Of a DNA stretch of 36,719 bases, positions 24,273-32,259 are shown one piece after another. The stretch lies in assembly GCA_000803105.1 (NCBI GenBank), contig JTDA01000024.1, forward strand, positions 1 through 36,719, written 5' to 3'. The DNA is from Coprobacter secundus. Lineage in GTDB: Bacteria > Bacteroidota > Bacteroidia > Bacteroidales > Coprobacteraceae. The notes below the pieces were generated by a model, which was not told the DNA's origin, ran no database searches, and was given only the letters and a program-made list of their open reading frames with translations. Positions within the stretch are counted from its first letter, which is position 1; each line of letters opens with the position of its first letter. Both the position numbers and the translations under genes were made by a program.

Positions 24273-25313
24273 CTAAAAAAAAGACTTTGATTGCAGCTTT
24301 TTAAATTGTGAGGGAGTACAATTATGTTTTTTATAAAATGCCCGGCGGAATGTCGATATAGAATTGAATCCGGTCTTTTCAGCTATTTCCTCCAAAGTAT
24401 ACCGGCAATTAGAATCTGAGAGGAAAACCTCTGCCTGTTGCAGCCGGTAAGAGTTGATAAAGTCAAAAAAGTTTGTATTCAATTCATTATTAAGATATTC
24501 AGATAAGTAAGTCCTGTTGGTCCCCAATAGACTGGCCAGTTCCTTTACTGTCAACTGGGGATTATCCGACAAAAACTCCGGTGTCAGTAGTTTTTGTAGC
24601 AGAGGAACGAAGACATAATTCGATTTTAGATTGTCGGTCTCTTCCGGTCGGTTTACCTCCTCCAGTTCCGATACGATTTCTTGTCTGTCGCTATAATAGC
24701 AGATGACAGACCATAAAACAATCGATGTAGTATAATAAGCAAAATCGACCGGAGGAGAAGGGAAAAAGCAGTTATAAATCCAGACGACAAGGCAACATAC
24801 AAGAAGCCCTAAAGCCTGCTTGAGCCATCTTACGTTTATATAATCCAAATTCGAATAATTATTTTGCAATAAACGATTATATCGTTTTATCTCTCTGACA
24901 AAGTAAAAAAGGGCTACAATCCCGTACATTATGGCATATACGGTATTGGCGACAAAAATTCGATAATTTCCGGTAATAATATAGAAGACAGTAAACAATA
25001 TGTAAGGTAGGAGGTTCGATATGACAAATTTTCGGGTAAGTGCCAGCGGACGGAGTAAGGCCATCAGATAGAAAGCACAGGCTGCTACAGCCCACATGTC
25101 GATAGACATTAATAACGTCTCGGCATACTCGGATTGACGTATGGCCGGCAACATCAGCAAGATATCTTTCCAGAATAAAATTGCCCAGAACAACAATACA
25201 TAATATAGAACGAGATTAAATGTCTTGTTTTGAGGTTTACGCCTGAAGTGCAAAGAAGCCAGCATAAACAACATACACGCTGCTCCATTGGCAAAGTAAG
25301 TCAGGTTTTCCAT
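24273..25313 (-). CDS. Membrane-anchored AraC-family transcriptional regulator
   Basis: 346 residues. The first 215 residues contain about six hydrophobic helices (for example LVLYYVLLFWAILFWKDILL, YILFTVFYIITGNY, ALGLLVCCLVVWIYNCFF, TTSIVLWSVICYYSD). A short charged linker (SELEEVNRPEETD) follows. The C-terminal 100 residues are an AraC domain: LTVKELASLLGTNRTYLSEY (first HTH), FFDFINSYRLQQAEVFL, then YTLEEIAEKTGFNSISTFRR (second HTH) and HNCTPSQFKKL. Such fusions are common in Bacteroidetes and are thought to sense membrane or envelope signals. It is transcribed divergently from the ilv operon from its own promoter, with 400 bp between the starts. Confidence 0.88.
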   Translation of the reverse strand: MENLTYFANGAACMLFMLASLHFRRKPQNKTFNLVLYYVLLFWAILFWKDILLMLPAIRQSEYAETLLMSIDMWAVAACAFYLMALLRPLALTRKFVISNLLPYILFTVFYIITGNYRIFVANTVYAIMYGIVALFYFVREIKRYNRLLQNNYSNLDYINVRWLKQALGLLVCCLVVWIYNCFFPSPPVDFAYYTTSIVLWSVICYYSDRQEIVSELEEVNRPEETDNLKSNYVFVPLLQKLLTPEFLSDNPQLTVKELASLLGTNRTYLSEYLNNELNTNFFDFINSYRLQQAEVFLSDSNCRYTLEEIAEKTGFNSISTFRRAFYKKHNCTPSQFKKLQSKSFF

Positions 25314-25346
25314 GGTGCATTTATTTACTTGAAAATTACTCTTTCA

Positions 25347-25378
25347 CAAATATAGACATAAAGTATAAATTGTGCAAA
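25347..25378 (-). promoter_or_regulatory. Consensus promoter of the AraC-type gene
   Basis: On the - strand TTTG (complement of 25375-25378), exactly 20 nt, TATATTTG (complement of 25347-25354). The leader would be about 27 nt. Confidence 0.85.
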
Positions 25379-25654
25379 GCCAAACAACTGGACAATATAT
25401 CTGCACCGTACAGAATGCCGATGGCATCAGCCGCCTCTAAGAGATTGTTAAATCTCCTTCAAGGTAAATTACGGTAACTGGATAGATGTTGCCGGTAGGA
25501 GACTGAAGTTTCGTTGAGAAGGTCACAGGATGTAAATGATTGAAAAATAGGTATTACTTTGTCATTTTTTGAGAATTATTTATGATAAATTGAAATAAAA
25601 CCCGAATCAATTCTAATATTTTTTCAATTAACCTGCATTTTTTTTGACATATTA
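25379..25654. other. Spacer between the AraC-type gene and the ilv promoter
   Basis: No gene seen. A small inverted repeat (GAGATT-GTTA-AATCTC, about 25441-25456) is the only structure noticed. Confidence 0.5.
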
Positions 25655-25686
25655 TTTGGATAATAGAACTAAACCCTATACATTTG
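25655..25686 (+). promoter_or_regulatory. Promoter of the ilv operon
   Basis: TTTG (25655-25658), exactly 20 nt, TACATTTG (25679-25686): a full match to the Bacteroidetes consensus. Start predicted near 25693, about 20 nt before the leader peptide ATG. Confidence 0.88.
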
Positions 25687-25711
25687 CAATGTGATTTTAA
25701 AACAATATGTA

Positions 25712-25792
25712 ATGATTAGCCAAACTACAATACACCTCATTAACCTATTAGGTTTATCTCTACTCAGTGTCGTCGTGCGCGAGGAGAAATGA
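25712..25792 (+). CDS. Leader peptide of the ilv attenuator
   Basis: A 26-codon frame, MISQTTIHLINLLGLSLLSV then VVREEK, ending in TGA at 25790-25792. Twelve residues are Ile, Leu or Val (3 Ile, 6 Leu, 3 Val), clustered at codons 7-22 and ending in three consecutive Val codons. This is the expected composition for ribosome-stalling control by branched-chain aminoacyl-tRNAs, like IlvL of enterobacteria although unrelated in sequence. It starts about 20 nt after the predicted transcription start and ends 94 bp before ilvD, with a terminator in between. It is too short to be found by ordinary gene calling. Confidence 0.82.
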   Translation: MISQTTIHLINLLGLSLLSVVVREEK

Positions 25793-25875
25793 GAAAGGTA
25801 TGTAGTTGCTTTATGTGGAAACATAAACTAAAAATAAAGTAATAAAGCCTTTCTAACATCAGAGAGGCTTTTTTA
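25792..25875 (+). promoter_or_regulatory. Transcription attenuator of the ilv operon
   Basis: Terminator: AAGCCTTTCT (25845-25854), loop AACATC, AGAGAGGCTT (25861-25870, one G-U pair), then TTTT. Antiterminator: AGAAAGG at 25792-25798, overlapping the leader stop codon, is perfectly complementary to CCTTTCT (25848-25854) in the terminator's left arm, so the two pairings exclude each other. Between them is a perfect hairpin TTTATGT-GGAA-ACATAAA (about 25811-25828). A ribosome stalled at the Val codons (25769-25777) would leave AGAAAGG free to antiterminate. A ribosome reaching the stop codon would cover it and let the terminator form. Confidence 0.8.
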
Positions 25876-25886
25876 TTATATAGAAA

Positions 25887-27725
25887 ATGGAAACGAGGAT
25901 GAAACATCAGTTACGCAGTGCAACCAGCACGCAAGGCCGCCGGATGGCAGGAGCAAGAGCTCTTTGGCGAGCCAACGGAATGAAAGAAGAACAACTGGGA
26001 AAACCGGTTATCGCTATAGTCAATTCTTTTACACAGTTTGTACCTGGACATGTGCATTTGCACGAAATCGGGCAGAAAGTAAAGGCCGAAATCGAAAAGC
26101 TGGGTTGCTTCGCCGCTGAATTCAATACGATAGCTATCGACGATGGTATTGCAATGGGGCATGACGGTATGCTCTATTCGCTCCCTTCGCGAGACCTTAT
26201 AGCCGATAGTGTCGAATATATGGTAAATGCCCATAAAGCCGATGCAATGGTATGTATTAGCAATTGCGACAAAATCACGCCGGGCATGCTGATGGCAGCC
26301 ATGCGGCTCAATATACCGGCAATTTTTGTATCGGGAGGACCCATGGAAGCCGGACATCTCGATGGCCGGGCCCTTGACCTGATAGATGTGATGATAGAGG
26401 CAGGTGATGACTCGGTGAGCGATAAACAGGTAGAAGAGGTAGAACACTCGGCTTGCCCTACATGCGGCTCTTGTTCGGGGATGTTCACCGCCAATTCGAT
26501 GAACAGCCTCAACGAAGCCCTGGGGCTGGCGTTGCCGGGAAATGGTACGATTGTCGCCACACACCGCAATCGCGAACAATTGTTCGTAAAAGCAGCCAAA
26601 ATCATAGTCGATAACTGTTACAAATATTATCGTGACGGCGACGACTCCGTATTGCCCCGGAGCATAGCCACGCGTCCCGCGTTTCTCAATGCCATGACTA
26701 TGGATATAGCGATGGGAGGTTCCACCAATACCGTATTGCACCTGTTGGCAATAGCACATGAAGCAGAAGTAGACTTTTCGATGGACGACATAGATATGCT
26801 TTCCCGCAAGTCGCCCGTATTGTGCAAGGTAGCCCCTAACTCACACTATCATATTCAGGACGTAAATAGGGCAGGGGGTATTCTCTCTATATTGAGTATA
26901 TTGAGAAAACAAGGACTATTGGATACTTCGGTAAAGCGTGTCGACGGTATGACATTAGATGAGGCGATAGACCGTTATGCAATAGACGGAGCACAGTTCG
27001 GTGAAGAAGCCGAAGCACTTTGGAAGAGTGCTCCGGCCAACAAATTCAACTTGAAAATGGCTTCCCAGAGCAGCACATATAAAGAACTCGATACCGACCG
27101 TGTATCCGGGTGTATCCGAGATTTTGACCATGCCTATGTAAAAGACGGAGGTCTGGCTGTGTTGAAGGGAAATATTGCCCAGGACGGATGTGTTGTAAAA
27201 ACAGCCGGAGTTGATGAAAGCATTTTCCATTTTGTGGGCAAAGCCAAAGTCTTTCAGTCACAAGAAGAAGCCTGCGAAGGAATTTTGGGTGGTAAAGTCC
27301 AGAGCGGGGATGTGGTGGTCATCACGCACGAAGGGCCCAAAGGCGGGCCGGGAATGCAGGAGATGTTGTACCCGACATCCTATATCAAATCGCGGCATTT
27401 GGGAAAAGAGTGTGCCTTGATTACCGACGGACGTTTCTCTGGGGGAACTTCGGGACTCTCTATCGGGCATGTTTCTCCGGAAGCCGCAGCAGGCGGCAAT
27501 ATCGGATTGGTAAGAGATGGAGACATAATCGATATCAATATACCGGAACGTACGATAAACGTACGAGTCAGTGAGGCCGAACTGGCCGAACGCCGGGCAC
27601 AAGAAGAAGCCCGCGGACGCGAGGCCTTTACACCACGCAGCCGTAATCGGGAAATATCCAAAGCTCTTCGTGCTTACGCTGCTATGGTAAGTTCGGCCGA
27701 TAAAGGTGGCGTGAGAATGATTTGA
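25887..27725 (+). CDS. ilvD: Dihydroxy-acid dehydratase
   Basis: 612 residues. Converts 2,3-dihydroxy-isovalerate and -methylvalerate to the 2-keto acids, the third common step of Val/Ile synthesis. An Fe-S enzyme: visible cysteines in SNCDKITPGMLMA and CPTCGSCSGMFTANSMNSLN, with AFNTIAIDDGIAMG-type segments upstream and GRFSGGTSGLSIGHVSPEAA near the end. It is the first gene of the operon, 12 bp after the attenuator. ATG 25887 is used; ATG 25899, four codons in, begins at the usual conserved MKHQLRS and is an alternative. ilvB follows after 43 bp. Confidence 0.97.
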   Translation: METRMKHQLRSATSTQGRRMAGARALWRANGMKEEQLGKPVIAIVNSFTQFVPGHVHLHEIGQKVKAEIEKLGCFAAEFNTIAIDDGIAMGHDGMLYSLPSRDLIADSVEYMVNAHKADAMVCISNCDKITPGMLMAAMRLNIPAIFVSGGPMEAGHLDGRALDLIDVMIEAGDDSVSDKQVEEVEHSACPTCGSCSGMFTANSMNSLNEALGLALPGNGTIVATHRNREQLFVKAAKIIVDNCYKYYRDGDDSVLPRSIATRPAFLNAMTMDIAMGGSTNTVLHLLAIAHEAEVDFSMDDIDMLSRKSPVLCKVAPNSHYHIQDVNRAGGILSILSILRKQGLLDTSVKRVDGMTLDEAIDRYAIDGAQFGEEAEALWKSAPANKFNLKMASQSSTYKELDTDRVSGCIRDFDHAYVKDGGLAVLKGNIAQDGCVVKTAGVDESIFHFVGKAKVFQSQEEACEGILGGKVQSGDVVVITHEGPKGGPGMQEMLYPTSYIKSRHLGKECALITDGRFSGGTSGLSIGHVSPEAAAGGNIGLVRDGDIIDINIPERTINVRVSEAELAERRAQEEARGREAFTPRSRNREISKALRAYAAMVSSADKGGVRMI

Positions 27726-27768
27726 TCAATAGAGTATCTTTATACAATTATTTTACTGACGAAACAGT

Positions 27769-29478
27769 ATGGCAAAAGAAAAAATATCAGGTTCAGAAGC
27801 ATTGATACGCTCACTTCTGGCCGAAAATGTAAAAACTATATACGGTTATCCCGGCGGTGCGATAATGCCGGTATTCGACTGCCTGTACGATTATAAAGAC
27901 CGGATTCGGCACATTTTGGTACGGCACGAGCAGGGGGCTACCCATGCAGCACAAGGACATGCTCGTGTATCGGGAGAAGTAGGTGTCGTGTTGGTGACCT
28001 CCGGTCCGGCAGCGACCAATATTATAACCGGGGTGACAGATGCGATGATAGACAGTACCCCCCTTGTTGTGATTACCGGACAAGTATCGTCGTCCCTGTT
28101 GGGAACCGATGCCTTTCAGGAAACCGATGTTGTAGGTATCACACAGCCAGTGACCAAATGGAGTTACCAGATACGACATGCCGACGATATAGCCGGAGCA
28201 GTAGCCAGAGCATTTTATATTGCGCGTACCGGACGTCCGGGACCTGTCGTGCTCGACTTGGCCAAAGATGCACAACAAGGAATGACAGAGTTCGAATACA
28301 AAGAATGTAATTATATCCGTAGCTATATACCTTATCCCGAAATAAACGATGAAGAGATAAAAAAAGCTGCCGAGCTCATAAATGCGGCTCAGAAACCCTT
28401 TCTGTTATTGGGGCAAGGAGTAGTGTTGAGCCATGCCGAGCAAGAGTTGATGGAGATGGTCGAGAAAGCCGATATTCCGGTAGGCTGCACATTACTGGGA
28501 TTGTCGGCTATGCCTACTGACCATCCCTTGAATAAAGGGATGCTGGGAATGCATGGTAATGTAGGCCCCAATATCAAAACCAACGAATGCGATGTGTTGA
28601 TTGCCGTAGGCATGCGGTTCGACGACCGGGTTACCGGTGACTTGAATACCTATGCCAGACAAGCCAAAGTGATTCATTTTGACATAGATGCCTCTGAGTT
28701 TGACAAAAATGTCAAGACAGAAGTCTCGGTTCTGGGTGATGCCAAAGCGACCCTGTCGAGCCTGATACCTTTATTGGAGAAGAAAAAACATACAGCATGG
28801 ATAGAGAGCTTTGCCGTATGTGAAGAAAAAGAATATGATAAAGTAATTTCTAAAGAACTCTTTCCGGCAGATGGTCCGATACAGATGGGTGAAGTGGTAA
28901 GGAAAGTTTCCGAAGCCACCGCCAATAAGGCCATATTAGTAACCGATGTCGGGCAGAACCAGATGTTCGGAGCCCGGTATTTCAAGTTTACCCAGACACG
29001 AAGCATTGTTACCTCCGGCGGATTAGGGACGATGGGCTTCGGCCTTCCTGCTGCTATCGGAGCGAAAATCGGAGCACCGGAACGTACCGTTTGCCTTTTT
29101 GTCGGTGATGGAGGATTGCAGATGACCATAGAAGAATTGGGCGTTATCATGCAGTACGGAGTCGATGTAAAAATAATACTGTTGAACAATAACTTTTTGG
29201 GTATGGTGCGGCAGTGGCAACAACTGTTTTTCCACGAACGCTATTCCGAAACCCCTATGCTCAATCCCGATTTCGTGGCCTTGGCAGCATCCTACGGGAT
29301 AAAAGGCCGTGATGTCGAACGTCGCGAGCAGCTCGACGATGCCATTGCAGAAATGTTGTCCCATAAAGGAGCCTATCTGCTCAATGTTGCAGTAGAAGAA
29401 AAAGGAATGGTCTTCCCGATGACTCCGGCTGGTTCATGCGTCACCAATATTATGTTGAATGTAAACGAAAAATACTGA
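27769..29478 (+). CDS. ilvB: Acetolactate synthase large (catalytic) subunit
   Basis: 569 residues. A thiamine diphosphate enzyme that condenses two pyruvates to acetolactate, or pyruvate with 2-ketobutyrate. N-terminal TPP domain with KTIYGYPGGAIMPVFDCLY and VRHEQGATHAAQGHARVSG (catalytic Glu in HEQGA). Central domain around PFLLLGQGVVLSH. C-terminal TPP-binding motif GDGGLQMTIEELGVIMQYGV to NNNFLGMVRQWQQLFF. Encoded 43 bp after ilvD and 8 bp before the regulatory subunit gene, so the two subunits are likely translated together. Confidence 0.97.
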   Translation: MAKEKISGSEALIRSLLAENVKTIYGYPGGAIMPVFDCLYDYKDRIRHILVRHEQGATHAAQGHARVSGEVGVVLVTSGPAATNIITGVTDAMIDSTPLVVITGQVSSSLLGTDAFQETDVVGITQPVTKWSYQIRHADDIAGAVARAFYIARTGRPGPVVLDLAKDAQQGMTEFEYKECNYIRSYIPYPEINDEEIKKAAELINAAQKPFLLLGQGVVLSHAEQELMEMVEKADIPVGCTLLGLSAMPTDHPLNKGMLGMHGNVGPNIKTNECDVLIAVGMRFDDRVTGDLNTYARQAKVIHFDIDASEFDKNVKTEVSVLGDAKATLSSLIPLLEKKKHTAWIESFAVCEEKEYDKVISKELFPADGPIQMGEVVRKVSEATANKAILVTDVGQNQMFGARYFKFTQTRSIVTSGGLGTMGFGLPAAIGAKIGAPERTVCLFVGDGGLQMTIEELGVIMQYGVDVKIILLNNNFLGMVRQWQQLFFHERYSETPMLNPDFVALAASYGIKGRDVERREQLDDAIAEMLSHKGAYLLNVAVEEKGMVFPMTPAGSCVTNIMLNVNEKY

Positions 29479-29486
29479 GAAACATC

Positions 29487-30038
29487 ATGGATAAGACACT
29501 ATATACCGTAACCGTTTACTCCGAAAACCAAGTCGGGTTGCTCAACCAGATTTCGATTATCTTTACCCGGCGACGGTTAAATATCGAAAGTCTCTCCGTA
29601 TCGGCGTCAGCCATCGAAGGAGTACATAAATTTACCATAACCACTTGGAGCGATTTGGATACGATGATCAAAGTCGTAAAGCAGATAGAAAAAAAGATTG
29701 ATGTACTCAAAGCATTCTATTATACAGACGACGAAATCGTATATCAGGAAGTAGCCCTTTATAAAGTAGCTACCGATAAATTACTCGACGATAGCAGTAT
29801 CGAAGAACTGGTACGCCGGCATAATGCCCGTATACTGGAAGTGAACCGTACCTATACCGTAATAGAAAAGTCCGGACATCCCGAAGAGACCCAGCAGCTT
29901 TTCGAAGAACTCAGTAAGTATGGCGTTATGCAATTTGTCCGTTCCGGACGTGTGGCCATAACAAAATCGACAGTAGAACACGTCAGCATCTTTTTGGAAG
30001 AACAAGAAGGCCGACGCAATAATGGAGAGAGTAGGTAA
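29487..30038 (+). CDS. ilvN: Acetolactate synthase small (regulatory) subunit
   Basis: 183 residues from ATG 29487, 8 bp after the ilvB stop; the frame also runs back into ilvB from 29436, which is not used. An N-terminal ACT domain is clear: TLYTVTVYSENQVGLLNQIS then IFTRRRLNIESLSVSASAIE. It binds valine and gives feedback inhibition of the IlvB/IlvN complex. The C-terminal half (VALYKVATDKLLDDSSIEEL, YTVIEKSGHPEETQQLFEEL, FVRSGRVAITKS) matches the usual second domain. It is followed after 1 bp by a thioesterase gene. Confidence 0.96.
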   Translation: MDKTLYTVTVYSENQVGLLNQISIIFTRRRLNIESLSVSASAIEGVHKFTITTWSDLDTMIKVVKQIEKKIDVLKAFYYTDDEIVYQEVALYKVATDKLLDDSSIEELVRRHNARILEVNRTYTVIEKSGHPEETQQLFEELSKYGVMQFVRSGRVAITKSTVEHVSIFLEEQEGRRNNGESR

Positions 30039-30039
30039 A

Positions 30040-30783
30040 ATGGAACTTCAGAAAGTAGCATCGTACACATACGCTGTAGAGCCGGCAGAAGTCAATGCAC
30101 AAGGCGAGCTTCCTCTGACGGTTTTGGCACAGCGGATACTGGAGACGGCAACATTCCATGCCGAATCGTGGGCCGTAGGATATAGTACCCTGATACAAAA
30201 CAACCAGGCATGGGTACTGGCGCGGTTGGCAATAGAGATGCAGGCGTATCCGCGGATAGGAGATACCTATGTTATTTCTACTTGGATAGAAGGATACAAT
30301 AAGCATTTCTCGGCACGTAATTTTGAGTTTGCCGGAAAAGACGGGCGCATTTATGGATATGCCCGTTCTATATGGTCAGTGATAGACATGCAAACCCGCA
30401 CATCAGCCGACTTGACCACGTTCGAATATCTGGCAGAACGCATATCGGACAAGGAGTGCCCTATCGAGCGGCAGTCGAAGCTGAAACCCGTACAAGGAGA
30501 ACCATTGCTTGCCTATCCCGTACGATACAGCGACATCGACCTCAATCGGCATGTAAACAGTGTGAAATATATAGAGCACATGCTCGACAGCTTCACTTTG
30601 CAGCAATATGATGAAAAATATATAAAGCGTTTTGAGATAAACTATATCAGTGAAGCTCGATATGGTATGGACTTTAAAATATATCGTAACGAGTTAGATG
30701 CGGATATTTTTGCAATTGACATCAAAAATAATGAAGATGAGGCTGTTTGCAGGGGCAAAGTTACCTTTATTCCCCGGCGATAA
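30040..30783 (+). CDS. Acyl-ACP thioesterase
   Basis: 247 residues from ATG 30040, one base after the ilvN stop; ATG 30022, overlapping ilvN, is possible. A double hot-dog fold of the FatA/FatB type. First half: LPLTVLAQRILETATFHAES, WVLARLAIEMQAYPRIGDTY, VISTWIEGYNKHFSARNFEF. Second half: PVRYSDIDLNRHVNSVKYIE, with the conserved Asp, Asn and His expected at this site, then MLDSFTLQQ. It releases fatty acids from acyl carrier protein. Its place inside the ilv operon, between ilvN and ilvC, suggests co-regulation of branched-chain precursors with acyl-chain release; I recall this order from other Bacteroidales. Confidence 0.93.
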   Translation: MELQKVASYTYAVEPAEVNAQGELPLTVLAQRILETATFHAESWAVGYSTLIQNNQAWVLARLAIEMQAYPRIGDTYVISTWIEGYNKHFSARNFEFAGKDGRIYGYARSIWSVIDMQTRTSADLTTFEYLAERISDKECPIERQSKLKPVQGEPLLAYPVRYSDIDLNRHVNSVKYIEHMLDSFTLQQYDEKYIKRFEINYISEARYGMDFKIYRNELDADIFAIDIKNNEDEAVCRGKVTFIPRR

Positions 30784-30828
30784 GTGAAGATAGTATAAGT
30801 ATAAACCTTTTATAAATTAAAAAGAAAA

Positions 30829-31875
30829 ATGGCAATTATGAATTTTGGCGGTGTTGACGAAAATGTAGTTACCCGTGAAGAGTTTCCTTTGGAAAAAGCG
30901 AGAGAAGTATTGAAAAATGAGACCATTGCAGTAATCGGTTATGGAGTACAGGGACCCGGACAGAGCCTCAATTTGCGCGATAACGGATTCAATGTAATTG
31001 TCGGACAACGTAAAAACTCCAAGACATGGGATAAAGCCGTAGCCGACGGGTGGGTACCCGGTGAAACACTCTTCGAGATAGAAGAAGCTTGCGAAAGAGG
31101 TACAATTATACAATACTTGCTTTCCGATGCAGCCCAAATCGAAGTTTGGCCTACCGTAAAAAAACACCTTACAGCCGGCAAGACACTCTATTTCTCACAT
31201 GGTTTCGCCATTACATATAAAGAACGTACAGGAATCGTTCCTCCCGCCGATGTGGATGTAATCCTTGTAGCACCCAAAGGGTCAGGTACGAGCCTGCGTC
31301 GCATGTTCCTTCAGGGACGGGGGCTGAATTCCAGTTATGCTGTATTCCAAGATGCTTCTGGTAAGGCAAAAGAAAAAGTGATAGCTTTGGGCATAGGCGT
31401 AGGTTCGGGTTATCTGTTCGAGACAACCTTCAAACGCGAAGTTTATTCAGACCTTACCGGTGAACGCGGTACCCTGATGGGAGCTATTCAAGGTTTGTTT
31501 GCCGCACAGTACGACGTATTACGTGCCAACGGACATTCACCTTCGGAAGCATTTAATGAAACCATCGAAGAGCTTACACAATCATTGATGCCCCTTGTAG
31601 CGGAAAACGGAATGGATTGGATGTATGCCAACTGTTCTACCACTGCACAACGGGGAGCCTTGGATTGGTGGAAGAAATTCAGGGATGCCACAAAACCCGT
31701 GTTCGAAGAATTGTACAGCGAAGTAGCCAAAGGAAACGAAGCACAACGCTCTATCGATACCAACAGTAAGCCCGACTATCGCAAAGGCCTCGAAGCTGAG
31801 TTGAAAGAATTGCGCGATAGCGAAATGTGGCAAGCCGGAGTTATGGTGCGCAAACTTCGTCCCGAAAATAACTGA
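30829..31875 (+). CDS. ilvC: Ketol-acid reductoisomerase
   Basis: 348 residues. Isomerises and reduces acetolactate or acetohydroxybutyrate, the second common step. Rossmann motif IAVIGYGVQGPGQSLNLRDN, cofactor loop VGQRKNSKTWDKA (Arg, Lys and Ser suit NADPH), FSHGFAITYKERTG, VILVAPKGSGTSLRRMFLQG, and the C-terminal knotted domain with DLTGERGTLMGAIQGLFAAQ and YANCSTTAQRGALDWW. It is the last gene of the operon, 45 bp after the thioesterase gene, with a strong terminator 40 bp past its stop. The pathway here lacks ilvE and leuABCD, which must lie elsewhere. Confidence 0.97.
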   Translation: MAIMNFGGVDENVVTREEFPLEKAREVLKNETIAVIGYGVQGPGQSLNLRDNGFNVIVGQRKNSKTWDKAVADGWVPGETLFEIEEACERGTIIQYLLSDAAQIEVWPTVKKHLTAGKTLYFSHGFAITYKERTGIVPPADVDVILVAPKGSGTSLRRMFLQGRGLNSSYAVFQDASGKAKEKVIALGIGVGSGYLFETTFKREVYSDLTGERGTLMGAIQGLFAAQYDVLRANGHSPSEAFNETIEELTQSLMPLVAENGMDWMYANCSTTAQRGALDWWKKFRDATKPVFEELYSEVAKGNEAQRSIDTNSKPDYRKGLEAELKELRDSEMWQAGVMVRKLRPENN

Positions 31876-31914
31876 TATAAAAAAGAGAGTATAAATAGCC
31901 TCCGGGCAAGGAGA

Positions 31915-31960
31915 AGAGACACGATTTGTATCACATAGCAAATCGTGTCTCTTTATTTTT
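31915..31960 (+). terminator. Terminator of the ilv operon
   Basis: AGAGACACGATTTG (31915-31928) pairs perfectly with CAAATCGTGTCTCT (31939-31952), followed by TTATTTTT. Nearly the same hairpin, loop included, lies after the cupin gene at 22929. Confidence 0.9.
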
Positions 31961-31990
31961 ATATGACAGATTAAGCTTCTATTTTTTTTA

Positions 31991-32085
31991 TTGAAAATGA
32001 GATAGTTATAATGGAAAATTCCCCTCTCGAGAGGGGATTAAGGGGTGTGTTACGATGAGCATTGCAGTATAAAATGAAATACTGC
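31991..32085 (+). repeat. Dispersed repeat R1, copy f
   Basis: TTGAAAATGAGATAGTTATA flank, core CCCCTCTCGAGAGGGG, then ATTAAGGGGTGTGTTACG and a tail ATGAGCATTGCAGTATAAAA. The rest of this spacer up to 32259 shows no gene. Confidence 0.85.
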
Positions 32086-32259
32086 GAGATGCAGTTATTA
32101 CTTCTATTTGGAAAGTTCAGATAGGCACTTAATCTCTCGGATAGTGTAAATACCAAAATAAATTTTTAAATTGCACCATATTGGATATGGAAATGACAAA
32201 AGGAATTTAGCGCCTAAAATTGTTATTGAATATATAGTCATAAAGAAACATTGTATTTA

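Noticed and set aside
25911..26759. A 282-codon frame on the - strand
   Set aside because: It lies entirely antisense to ilvD, is rich in Cys, His, Arg and Tyr, has no domain pattern, and arises from the codon bias of ilvD.
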